From contig CM030722.1 of assembly GCA_018127085.1 (NCBI GenBank), positions 310,001 to 374,000 on the forward strand: DNA of 64,000 bases. Direction: 5' to 3'. Below are positions 1 to 10,475 of this stretch, in pieces. The stretch is from Pneumocystis sp. 'macacae' (taxonomy: Eukaryota; Ascomycota; Pneumocystomycetes; Pneumocystales; Pneumocystaceae). A model generated the notes under the pieces. That model ran no database searches, had not been told where the DNA came from, and worked only from the letters and a program-made list of their open reading frames with translations. Positions within the stretch are counted from its first letter, which is position 1, and each line of letters starts with the position of its first letter. The translations under genes and the position numbers were made by a program.

Positions 1-226
1 CAAGTCGGAGTGGGTGAGAAAGGGATGCAGTGGATGGAGTCAGGGGCTTGGGCAGCAGGGCAGGGGCATGCAGTGCGGGCAGGAGGCGGGAATGCAGAGG
101 GCAGGCGCGGCAACGGTATGCAGCAGGGTAGGGTTCGGGGGCAGGGCTAGGGCTGGGGCGAGGTGGATTACGTAATCATAGCAGGCGGGGGCTGTTGGGT
201 GAGCGAGTGGGCGGAGTGGGAGGGGG
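1..226. other. GC-rich, G-skewed flank downstream of DUS3
   Basis: This stretch is strikingly G-rich on the plus strand and poor in A/T, unlike nearly everything else in the window. Around positions 125-160 it has several G-tracts of 3-5 separated by 2-3 bases, including TAGGG-like units, so it could fold as a G-quadruplex and resembles degenerate telomere-type sequence. No coding region was recognised in it. It lies immediately downstream of the DUS3 stop codon. Whether it is subtelomeric or a local GC island cannot be decided from the window. Confidence 0.6.
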
Positions 227-2393
227 CTAGCCCTCAGCTTCTATTTCATAGGAGCTGCTTCTGTGTTTTGGGACAAACCTGAATGTGCAGTCTTTTACTT
301 TGCCCAGAAACATTTCACTGTGTGTGTTATCTCTAGAGAGACAGCGGGGCAGTCACCTTATTTTGACCCAGTCGTTGGAGTTTGCGCTGGCTAGGAGTGT
401 CTCTAGTTCGTTGCGGCCCTGCCAGGCAGGGGGGCGGTCCTGGATATTTGGAGGAAGCACTTCGAGCATGGGCACCGGCACGTATCTTTGGAGTCAATAG
501 GCAAGACGGGGCAGAGGGCAGTGGCATACCTGTGGAAGAATGAAAGGAATTCACAGAGGAAGCGTCGGGTGGTATTAATGCCAAAATCATCGGATCCCTG
601 GACACTGGTTAGATGGGCATCGTTGAAGATGAAGAAACATGCCCAGTAATCAAGGCCGTATTCGCAAAACTGCCTAATTATGTCTAGTCTCTGGCTGGAA
701 GTCTTGTCTATGTATTTTCTGGATTCGATTTCCTCAAATATCCAGCTTTGAAAATGTTAAACAAAACAAAATCAAGGTAGACATACGGTTTTATTAATGC
801 GCCTCTGGCAACCATGGCTGCGTCTACGCCTGAAGCCATAGCTGTTTCCCAGTCTTCCCAGCTATATATGTCACCGTTACTTTAAAGAGTCAAATATAGT
901 GTAAAAAATGACAAAAATACCCTATAAAAGCCATATAAGATAAATTTCCAGTCTCTGCATTTTCCTTGCGGTCTTCGTTGTATGCATCATACTCTTTTAC
1001 TGCGTTTATCATAGAGGCACATTGACGAATATATTCCCAGTTTGCTTTTTTAGTATATCTCTGTTCCCTAGATCGTGCATGCAATACAACGGCACTCAGA
1101 TCAAGCTCATTTCTCAATTTGGCAATGAGTTTAATCGCAGTTGGTTTATTATCTTTGGTCCCCATACGGATTTTTGTAGTGATAGGTACGAAATTAGATA
1201 CATAAGTCATACCTCCAAGCATTTTAATCATTTTTGTTTGAGAATCTAGTAAAGCAGAGCCAGCCCCCTTTTTGCTTGCTTAGCTTTAACAAATATAGAA
1301 AACTGTATTTTACTTGTTTATAAATCAAATCAATTGGACATCCGCAATTTAAGTCAATAAAATCAATCTCATTGCAAACATTGGTCAAAACTTCTGTTGC
1401 TCTAATAGATTGCCAAAGCTTACTTCCACATATCTGAACACCAAAAAGTCCTCTTCTTCCATTTCCTAGCTCCGACCGTTCTGAAATGTGTGCTCGTGGT
1501 AAAGCCCATTCAGATTTTGAGCCTTGTAATAATGAAAGCGAAACAATCATTTCAGAATAAGTTACATCAGCACCAAAGGAGTGACAAATACGTCTAAAAG
1601 GAATATTCCCAACTGTTGTTAAGGGCGCAAGAATCTTTCGATCTTTCCAATAAATCTATTATTGTTAAATATATTGTAAAACAAAATAACTAAAAACTCT
1701 TTTTTTTTCCATAGTATTAACAGGAATATCTTTAAGCATACCAATGGCAGTATTTTCAGATTTGTGATCATCAAAATTATTTAGATGCATTTTCTCATCC
1801 AAAAAAGCCAAATAACTGCTCGATTTAGGAGTTAAATACATTTTGCGAGAAAGCTGCTTCCGAACTTCAACAGAAATTCTATTGAGATCATCTCCTTTAT
1901 GCATTTCTGCTTTCTATATCCATATAAGTGATGAACCATATCATTACACAATAACACACATTATCATCTACAATTAAACGCCATGTTTTGATATCTAGAC
2001 TGGGTTTCAATACATGTCCAGCCAGCCATCGGCACCTCCAGCCAGAAGCACACCATCCTTTTGCATCAAAAACACTACAGAGTTCACCAATATCATTAGG
2101 TTTTCGACTTAAATAATCTTCAATAGAATGTATAAATTTACAACTATAATAAATAAATAAATAGAATGAAAAAACGAAAAAACATACTCATCACCATATT
2201 TACATTGCTTGCCTGAAGAAATATACGAACATAATTGATCAATTTCTTTTTTCAACACAATTTTTCTATTCTTATTTTGACCTCTTTGTCTTTTACGCTT
2301 TTTAGAAGATACATCCGAAGAATTACTAAAAGTATTTACAAAAGAAGAACCATTTTTAAATAATTCCTCGTACTCATCAATTGATTCATTCAT
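227..2393 (-). CDS. DUS3: tRNA-dihydrouridine(47) synthase Dus3
   Basis: Flavin-dependent reductase that makes dihydrouridine in tRNA. The N-terminal exon is Lys/Arg-rich and holds the beginning of a CCCH zinc finger ([15 protein letters not shown]) that continues into the next exon ([13 protein letters not shown]). The TIM-barrel core follows with [32 protein letters not shown], then [12 protein letters not shown] with the catalytic-loop cysteine, [17 protein letters not shown], and [11 protein letters not shown]. At least seven exons are needed. The last exons, read by splicing at about 526-484 and 365-342, give [12 protein letters not shown] and the terminal [18 protein letters not shown], ending at TAG 229-227. 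The 5' exons are AT-rich while the 3' exons are strongly GC-rich at third positions, an abrupt change inside one gene. The start at 2393 opens the zinc-finger exon; no better ATG lies upstream. Confidence 0.9.
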
Positions 2394-2772
2394 CTTTTTT
2401 CATAACTAGTTATACACTTCAAGTATCTGACGAAAACATATTAGTTAAAAAATGCAAAAAACAGAATAAAAGGTATAAAATAAATACTCTTGTTTAATCG
2501 TAATTGTCACTGATCTTATTATACTATTCTGTTCATTTTCTAATTTTAACATATCAAGAAAATCACTTGACTAAATTTCACGCATAGCGATTTTTTATTA
2601 CGATCATTTTATATAAATCAGCATATAAGAATTTAAAATTTAAATAAAAATAACATGACAAAGAACCTTGAAAAGGCAAATTTGTCAAAGAGTGTTATTG
2701 GCTGAGCTTAATTAACTAATTATAGTTCTTTATTATTAAAATAAGCTCTATATTTCTATTTTTACTTTCAAT
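2394..2772. promoter_or_regulatory. Divergent intergenic region, DUS3 / MSP gene
   Basis: AT-rich 379-base gap between two divergently transcribed genes, so it should hold both promoters. I see only T/A-rich tracts and no recognisable conserved element or RNA gene. Confidence 0.4.
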
Positions 2773-4284
2773 ATGACATTAAAGCTTTCTAAAGATACAC
2801 TTTGTTTTGAAGAATATGAGAACAAAATCTCAACTGCGTCTATATTAGTTAAAAATCCGTCACTCAAACATAGGGTTGCTTTCAATCTTCAAATCAATCC
2901 AATATCTGATTATTATACTGCTCATCCATCAATTGCTATGCTTGATCCTGATTCAGAATGTCAAATTTCATTCGAAAGATATCCTAAAGATAAGTTTTAT
3001 GAACATGACCAAGTGCATGATTCAATAGATATATTTGTTATTCAGTCTATAGAGATTAACAATAAAATGAATAAAAAATTAGATAAGATGGAAAAGAATG
3101 ATAAAATGCTCTGGAATTATCTTGAGAATGAAGTTCAAAAGAATTACAAGAAGATTAGAATGAAAGAAATTATGTTATCAGTACATGTTAACGATAAATT
3201 TAATCTTCATAAATTCGACAAACCTATCACTCAAGAATTAACTATAACAAAAAAAGAAAGTTTTAATGACACTTTAATAACAATAAATGACTTTTCTATA
3301 ATTCCTACGAAACTTCCTGAAAATTCTATGCTTATGAAAAATTGTACTGAATATGTTTGTCAAAAAAAAGAATTTTTAAATTCACCAAAAACATCTGAAA
3401 CATTAATATCAATCTCGAAAGAATACAGTACACAAAGTGAAAGCTCAAAATATACGAATTTGTCTAAAGATAATTATGATTTAGTCCTTAAACACAAAGA
3501 CTTATCACAAGGTTTACAAAATGCTTTTCTTTGTTCTACAGAAACAATTAGCACTCAGATATCCGATAATACAGCAATAACTGTTGTAGATTTAAGTAAT
3601 GCGCATAAAGGTTTTAGTGAAAAAGAAAATGATGATGATTCTTCTGAATTTTGGAGCGATAATGATTCAGTTGATAATGAAATTAGTTTAGAATATTTAG
3701 AAACTAATTTTAATATTGTAGACCCAGAAAAATATGAAAAGAACTTTAACAAAGGTATTGAACATCTTCAAGTATGGAAATTAATACGGGAACAAAATCA
3801 AGATAAATTTGCAAATAAATCTATAATCAAAGATGATTTTTCTAACGAAGATTTAGTTCTTTCATCAGTTGTTTTAAAACAACCATTTTTAACTTCAACG
3901 ATTCCTGATGATTTGAGCCCATCTTTACTAAGTTTATCTCACAAATCATCAGAAACTGTTTTATCTCAAAATATGGACTACGCCTATATTCAATCGTTTT
4001 CTTATAAAGAATTTAATGACAGTATTGGAAGAACGCTTTTTGGTGTGGAGTCTACACCCTGTAGCTTCATCCAGTCTGATACGAATATTTCTCTAACACC
4101 AATATGGATACAAAGTATATTAGATCTTCAAAAAGAACTTCAAGCTATAATTGATGAATTTGATCGAAAAATCAGTTTTCGCATTGAAGATTTTGACTTC
4201 ATAGGATATAATGCTTTACAAAAAAATACACTTGAAGGGCACCAAGAATCAATCTTGGACAATCATTGCACCCTACCTGTTTAA
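2773..4284 (+). CDS. MSP (VAP-like) domain protein, function unknown
   Basis: The first 140 or so residues resemble a major sperm protein fold: a beta-strand start (LKLSKDTLCFEEYENK), then TASILVKNPSLKHRVAFNL, and SIAMLDPDSECQISF. VAP/Scs2 proteins use this fold to bind FFAT peptides at the ER. The rest (residues 150-503) is Ser/Asn/Asp-rich and looks disordered, with an acidic patch near residue 285 (EFWSDNDSVD). No C-terminal membrane anchor is visible, so it is not a standard VAP. It is a single open frame of 503 codons with no introns, unusual beside its neighbours. It converges on the BAP31-like gene about 100 bases downstream. Function is not assigned. Confidence 0.7.
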   Translation: MTLKLSKDTLCFEEYENKISTASILVKNPSLKHRVAFNLQINPISDYYTAHPSIAMLDPDSECQISFERYPKDKFYEHDQVHDSIDIFVIQSIEINNKMNKKLDKMEKNDKMLWNYLENEVQKNYKKIRMKEIMLSVHVNDKFNLHKFDKPITQELTITKKESFNDTLITINDFSIIPTKLPENSMLMKNCTEYVCQKKEFLNSPKTSETLISISKEYSTQSESSKYTNLSKDNYDLVLKHKDLSQGLQNAFLCSTETISTQISDNTAITVVDLSNAHKGFSEKENDDDSSEFWSDNDSVDNEISLEYLETNFNIVDPEKYEKNFNKGIEHLQVWKLIREQNQDKFANKSIIKDDFSNEDLVLSSVVLKQPFLTSTIPDDLSPSLLSLSHKSSETVLSQNMDYAYIQSFSYKEFNDSIGRTLFGVESTPCSFIQSDTNISLTPIWIQSILDLQKELQAIIDEFDRKISFRIEDFDFIGYNALQKNTLEGHQESILDNHCTLPV

Positions 4285-4387
4285 AGTCTATTTTTACATT
4301 CGATTACAGTGTTTTTACATACTTAGCAACAAATAAAAACAGAAAAATCATAAAAGATAAAAAAACATTCATTTGTATAATAGTATG

Positions 4388-5162
4388 TTACATATTCTTT
4401 TTATTCTCACCTGTCCGTGTTTCTCTACTATATCGTTCTGAAAGTTCGCTATATTCTCTATCTTTGTCTACAATCCGCTGCTTTAGTTCCGTGATTTCAT
4501 CTACCAATGCTTTTGACTTTGTATCATCATTCTTCATTTCCTTCATTGCATTCACCATATCTTCATATTTAAAGACTTGTAATGTTAACCCATATACACG
4601 GTCAATAATCCTGTATAAAACATATTATAAATCACACAAAAATACATATTTCAATGTTTTAACGCCCTTACAAACTAAGAAAAAGCGTAAATCCACAGAG
4701 ATACATATTTCTTTGAGAATAAAACTTCCGTGCTTGTATATCACTGCGATATACATCTCGTAAAGTTCCTCCTGAACGCAGTTTTGCATCATCTGCTGCA
4801 CGAAATACACGATTTACTGAGTCAAAAAACAAAACAAGAATAAAAATAAATGTAATCTTAACCAGAATATCAGTCAATCTGATGTTTCAAATATTAAGCA
4901 AACTATCGCCAAATAGAATACAGAAAAGGCTTTAAAATGCACAATTGCTTCTGAGAATACAAACACACCTTTGAGACATAGCGAATTTTTGCAATAATAG
5001 CTGATGTTGAGATAAAACTAAACATACGCCGCCGCAACCGCTTAGGCAGTGGCATGACAAGAAGACAAAAGAGAGCCATTTGAACCACAAGAATACTAAA
5101 AACTGATGCTGTTAGCATTTCTATAGCAGAAAAAACATACCAAGTGAATAATACAATGTCAT
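4388..5162 (-). CDS. BAP31/Yet-family ER membrane protein
   Basis: ER multi-spanning membrane protein of the BAP31/Yet1-Yet3 family, which act in quality control and export of membrane proteins. Spliced reading starts MTLYYSL at 5162, then FSILVVQMALFCLLVMPLP (first membrane segment), RRRMFSFISTS, KITFIFILVLFFDSVNRVFR (second segment), SDIQARKFYSQRNMYLCG and FTLFLSL (third segment). A cytosolic coiled coil (MVNAMKEMKNDD to LSERYSRE) follows. The chain ends KKNM, a canonical KKXX dilysine COPI-retrieval signal. Introns interrupt codons after MTLYYSL, after YVSK (about 105 nt, longer than most here), and after LFLSL. The short coiled-coil tail suggests a Yet-like rather than animal-like length. 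Confidence 0.85.
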
Positions 5163-5533
5163 TGTCGTACAAGTCGTTTGCTATACAAAAGTGCACGGAG
5201 GAGGGTGAGCGCCCAAGTCGAGAGAGTGCAAAGATGGAAAAAAACAGACAAAAGAAAGATAAGAGGTATCAGTAGACTATATATCTTGATTTTGAGCTGT
5301 GTATAATGCAAAATAGTAGGAGTATATAGTAAATTCAGTATAACACACATCACATCACATATATACAGGGTGGATATACTGAAATTTTGAGGATACATAG
5401 AGTTCTAAAGAAGTTTTAGGCATATATACTTGATCTCTAGATAATGTCTTTTTGTTTTTATATGTTTAGATTCTGAAAATACATCTTTATATATACTTGT
5501 TATATGAGGAATAAGAAAATTAAAAAATACAAA
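5163..5533. promoter_or_regulatory. Divergent intergenic region, BAP31-like / YVH1
   Basis: About 370 bases between two divergent genes. It has TATA-like runs (TATATA near 5345-5365 and 5490) and a short region (5190-5240) with higher GC content. No RNA gene or conserved operator was recognised. Confidence 0.35.
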
Positions 5534-6713
5534 ATGGCAACAACAGACATACATTTTGAAATAGAAAAGCAGGAAAGACACCTAATGGATATTCCGTATG
5601 GAGAAGATTATATATTTCATGAGGTTTTTCAGAATCTGTACATTGGAAGGTCGTTTTATACAAAAGACCATAATTTGCAGCTAATTTAGTAGTTTCAGAG
5701 GATTTAAACAAGAAATTAAGGAAAAGAAACATCATATTACACATATCATAAAAACAGTGGTGTTTTCATATGTAAAACAACATCTGAATAAAATATTTGA
5801 TTGATGATTCATAGGTTATAGATTTATCGGATTACAAAGTTCTATCTCTGGATATTCTTGACAAAGAGCAAGAAAATATAATAGACCACTTCGAGCAATG
5901 CATAAAATTTATTCAGGATTGCTTTAATGCAGATCCGAGAAACAAAATTTTAATTTTTTGGTATTTTTCATTCTTACTGCATAATATTATTCCAATATCT
6001 TTGGAGTCAAGCAGGCATATCACGATCAGCAACAATTGCAGCGGCATATTTGATGCAGACATTGAAAATATCAAAAGAAGATGCTATTGCATTGATAAAA
6101 AAAACACATCCAAGTGCTCAGCCTAATTCAGGTTTTATAGAACAATTACAGCTATTTGAAGAATGTAACTATATACCAAATCAAGAAAAAAAGCAATATA
6201 GACAATGGCTACTTAAACATAAGGTTGATGTGTCTTTAAGTATCTAATATGTATTCTTTATAATAACTAAAACAAATAGATGATAAAATAATACCATCTA
6301 ATTCGTTATATATAGAGCACGAATTAGTAGAAGACCAAATAAACATTAGATGTAAAAAATGCAGGTATATACAAAACTTTTTATACAACACTACTTAAAA
6401 TAAATTATCCAGATTTTTGCTAGCTAATTCGAACTATATTATTGATCATGAGCCACTAACTAACCAAACAAGTAAAGTATCTATTTATTCTTCTAAATGT
6501 ACACATCTTTTCTTAGAACCACTTATATGGATGAAAAAAGAATTAGATAATGGGAATATAGAAGGAAAATTTACCTGTCCTAAATGCAATTCACGGATAG
6601 GAAAATATGCATGGCAGGGTATGACATGTAGTTGCAAAAAATGGATAACACCTGCTTTAAGTGTACAAAAAGGAAAAATTGATATAGTAAAAAGTAATAA
6701 AGCAACTTTATAA
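5534..6713 (+). CDS. YVH1: Yvh1-type dual-specificity phosphatase
   Basis: Yvh1 releases Mrt4 from pre-60S ribosomes. The N-terminal half is a dual-specificity phosphatase domain: VFQNLYIG, then HHITHIIKTVVFSY, VIDLSDYKVLSLDI, and the active-site loop. Splicing the intron at about 5960-6004 gives ILIFCQAGISRSATIAAAYLM. The nucleophilic Cys and the Arg of CxxGxxR are present but the usual His before the Cys is Phe. The C-terminal half is the family's zinc-binding domain: IRCKKCR, then CTHLFLEPLIWMKKEL, GKFTCPKCNSRIGKYAWQG and CSCKKWITPA, with seven or more cysteines. There are at least five exons. The start at 5534 (AAAATGGC, MATTD) has a better context than the in-frame ATG at 5504, which cannot be excluded. 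Confidence 0.88.
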
Positions 6714-6904
6714 CATATTTAAGACTTATATGTATCTTTTCAATATAATAAACATATTATACTAACACATTATTTCATTGATTAAATACATTTATAAACT
6801 TTAGGATCAAAGTAAAATCAAATAAACCAGATAAACGTCCAAATGAAAATATTTAAACAGAAACATTCATAAGGTCTTTACAAATTCTATCCTAGAAAAT
6901 CTAC

Positions 6905-8086
6905 TCAAATGTTTAAAGTTTCCTTGGTCATCATTGCCTCTTCTAACATGCCCATTTGAGCTGTAATTTGTTTATTCTTCATCTGTTCCATACCTAACTG
7001 TTTTTCTCTTCTTTTAACACGCTCTTTTTCCAATTCCCACATTCTTAATAAATCAGAATTGCGTTCTTTTAATTTTTCATTTTCAAATTTCATGTTTTCG
7101 AAATCTTTTTGTAATTTACCCAGTTCCAAATTCTTAGCTTCTAAATAAACAGTTAATTCTATTTGAACAAAATCTACAAGTTCTTTTAATTTTTTAATAG
7201 TATTATTACTTGGATCATGATTGGTATCATTTCCATCACCATTTTGTTGACTTTCTTCAAGTTTTTCTTTCAACTCAGTAATATATTTTTTAAGAGACTC
7301 GTTTTCTTGCTGCAAAATAATTCTTTGTGGTGTCCATGGTTTTTTTGGGGAAGTTTCACGTTCAGTGAATATTTTTTTTGGAGACGATATTTTAATATCA
7401 AGAATTCCATCAGATGCAGTATTTTTGAGGCTTTCAAGTCCTCTTGAAATATTAAAAAGGTTATGCTGGTTCATGTTTTCTTTTAATTTAAGAGGTTTTC
7501 TTAAAGAGCTAGATTTTGATCTTCTAAAGTCATTTTTTATATTAGATGATTGAGGAGTTTTTGAAAATGTAAGATAATCATTACACTAATAAAAATTAGC
7601 TTTTAAAGTATTCTTTAAAACAAAGGTTTAACAATGTATTCTGATATTTTAGTTGAAGTAATTTCAGTATTATGAGGAGCTAAATAAATCAAAAATTAAA
7701 ATAAAAAGTTAAATATAAACATAAACATTACTGTCTTTTTCAGTTTTGTGTTCTGTTAAATTCTGAAAATCACATAAAGCATTTGTACAAAATAATTTTC
7801 CTTCTAAATCATGAAAAATACAATCTATATTCTTACGATTTTCCAACGGCACAGGATTATTCACTTTTTCTGGACAAGGAGATTTTAAATTATCTGTTTT
7901 ATAGATCAAAATATTATTATAATATTCATTATCAATCTTTCCTTGATTTAACAAAATTGTAGATTTCTTTTCAAAATCGTCAATTAAAGGAAAATTATCA
8001 GATTTATTTTTAAGTATGTCTAATGATGATTCCATAAATCCAATTTCTTTAGCATCACTTTCATCTAATTTTAAGGAAAATCTCAT
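6905..8086 (-). CDS. Coiled-coil protein of unknown function
   Basis: A three-exon gene by my reading. Exon 1 starts MRFSLKLDESDAKEIGF at 8086. A small middle exon gives about 15 residues (HNTEITSTKISEYI). The last exon (to stop 6905) begins CNDYLTFSKTPQSSN. The N-terminal half is polar and probably disordered, with SP/TP sites (SSPKKIF, TSPKKPWTPQRI) that look like proline-directed kinase targets. From about residue 200 there is a long heptad-like coiled coil (ENESLKKYITELKEKLEES; then LGKLQKDFENMKFENEKLK). The architecture would suit a spindle-pole or cytoskeletal protein, but that is only inference; no family was recognised. It converges on YVH1. Confidence 0.6.
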
Positions 8087-9370
8087 AATTTTTTTAAAAA
8101 AAGATAGCTTTTTTAAAAAATATTCATGCTACAATATAAACAGAAAAACGTTACTACAGCAACAAAATTAAAATAGACTAAATGATGAAATCTTAGGAAA
8201 ATATAAGAAATGATAAAAATATAAATTCATTTATAAGGATAGTTTATATATTGTAATCAGCAATTTTCAATATTTAAAGATTGATTTATAAATTGGTATA
8301 CGAATATTCATCAAACTTTAATAATTTAATTTAAACAATAATATATATGGCAAAATCATTCTAATTTCTTCAATATTTTCTCCACTAGAGAAGCCAATTA
8401 AAAGCTTTTATTTATATGAATATTAAAAAATTATAAAAAGCTATTTTATAAATAAAATAAAATTAAGTTTATCCGAAAATCAGTTATTACTAAAAAAATA
8501 AATAATCTATTTATACTAATATGTTGATTTAAGTACATAATTATGACTTGTTAATGTTTTAAAGATCTTAAAATATCATGCGTTATATCTTTTTTAATTA
8601 ATAAATATTTTTAATGTTAATTATTATATTTTAAGTATACTAAAAATATTTTATCTTCTAATATATTAAATTTTATAATTGAAATAAATTTATTTATATT
8701 AAATTTACCTAATCCAAAAAATAAATTATAAAAATATAATCTCAAAATATAAAATCAAATTTAACTTGGATTAAGTACAAGACAAAAAATTCTAATAAAT
8801 TTTTACATATATCAGTTAAAAAAACTATATTAGACAAAATAAATTCAAAACAATTAAAAAAAATGATTTTAATGATCTAATATCAAACAATAAAAAACGT
8901 AAGTATTATAAATAAAAAATAAAATATAAAAATAACCAAAAAATCAATTTTCAAATATAGAAGGAATTATAATTTATTCTTTTTTTTTTTTAAAAAACAT
9001 TCTTCATGAAAATATCATTTTATTAAAAAAATATAATTGGCTAAAAACAAAAACGCTAAATAATTTAAATCTACCAACACTATCATAATTATATATATAC
9101 AATTTCAATAAAAATGATAGACTTCTAAATAAACTAGAATACATCAAAAAATCTATTTCATCTATATACATTAAATAAAACAATTTAATCGATTTTTGGT
9201 TTTTCTTAATTCAAATTTTAATCTATTAATATCCATGTCTTATTAAAATATAAAAATATCAACAGATTAAATATTTTAGTCAATACAGTTCCATTAAAAT
9301 TTTTATCAATATTAAAAACTCATAATTTTATATCTTTTAAAATAATTCATACTTAATACTCATTTTTATT
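8087..9370. other. Very AT-rich gene-free stretch
   Basis: About 1.28 kb made almost entirely of A and T runs with few G or C bases. No ORF, tRNA, snoRNA box pair or tandem repeat was recognised. It separates two minus-strand genes (coiled-coil protein and LEA1). AT-rich islands of this kind in fungi can act as replication origins, but nothing here proves that. Confidence 0.5.
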
Positions 9371-10228
9371 CTATTTGGATGGTATCCAACCTTCATTAAG
9401 CATGGCTTCTAATTTTGCAACTTCATTCATTGACGTTGCATTTCGAATCGCATCCTGAATACGTTTTTTTTCATCGTCAGTTAACCTAAAATGATTCCCT
9501 TTATCCTCATTCATTGACTCATTAACATCAAAAGTATGAGATTTAACCCCTAAAATAGATGCAGCTAGTGCAGTAGGTTCATCTATGGATACACCAAAAA
9601 GCGTTTTTGCAGCATCATGCTCCTAAACAAGATTAAAAAAACTAATTTTCACATTTAAATAAAAAATATATCCTACAGACTGACGGACTTTACAAAAATC
9701 AAGAACACGAAGAGAAGGACATTGCCATATTACCCATAGCCGATAATGTTCTTTTCGAGATACAGGATTGTCCATAAGACTTAGAATTGTAAGCTTTTTA
9801 AGACCAGAAAGACAATTGACATCCGAAAACTCAGATATAGCATTTGAAGTCAAGATAAGTGTTCTAAGATTTGGAAGACTTGACGCCAGTTGTGAAGAAA
9901 TAGAAGAAATTCTATTACGAGATAAAAGGAGCGTCCGAACTCTAAGGAGCTTAGGAAAATTACCAAGGTGTCTTATGTCATTGTCAGTAAAGTCAATAGC
10001 ATCATTCTGATCCTAATTCATCTTATAAATCCAAACAATAAATTAACTTCATAGATACCTTTGTAACACCCAAATTCTCAATTACTGGAATTTTATGACC
10101 TAAAACAATCTAATAAACCTAAAACAGAAAAAAATATAGTCCAAAATACCTCGTAAATCCAATTCTCTTTCTTTTGCAGGATTAATATAAGACAATGCAT
10201 TATTTAAAAGATCAATATTTAACCGCAT
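9371..10228 (-). CDS. LEA1: U2 snRNP protein A' (Lea1)
   Basis: Leucine-rich-repeat protein that, with U2B'', binds stem-loop IV of U2 snRNA. Spliced reading: MRLNIDLLNNALSYINP, ERELDLRG, HKIPVIENLGVTKDQNDAID, NDIRHLGNFPKL, RTLLLSRNRISSIS, LPNLRTLILTSNAISEFSD, LKKLTILSLMDNPVSRKEHY, WQCPSLRVLDFCKV. This is the expected series of LRRs with the capping NPVSRKEHYR motif. The C-terminal tail has RLTDDEKKRIQDAI and ends NEGWIPSK, close to the family's usual length. Introns split the gene after LRG and after several LRRs. It lies downstream of VPS15 on the same strand, about 250 bases away. Confidence 0.9.
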
Positions 10229-10475
10229 CTTAAAAAACAAAAACAAAGTCCTTAAAGAGTACCCTATAAAAACCGTTTAATACAAAATATCCGGAAAAAC
10301 AATAAAACAAAAACCAACTTAATCAAATGTTTTTTTCATGAACTGATTTTTCGAATTCTTTAGTAAGGGCTTTCACCCTAAATATAAACTAAATAAAAAG
10401 TATAACATTTTTAATAATAAATTATTGTCTAATAATTGTTATGTAGCAATTTTTAACTATACAAAACCATAAACA

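Noticed and set aside
333..605. 90-codon minus ORF and 71-codon plus ORF at the left edge
   Set aside because: They are shadows of the GC-rich DUS3 3' exons in other frames.
10325..10375. Short minus-strand peptide (VKALTKEFEKSVHEKNI) between VPS15 and LEA1
   Set aside because: Could be a mini-gene with a split ATG, but only about 18 codons and no recognised family; too weak to list.
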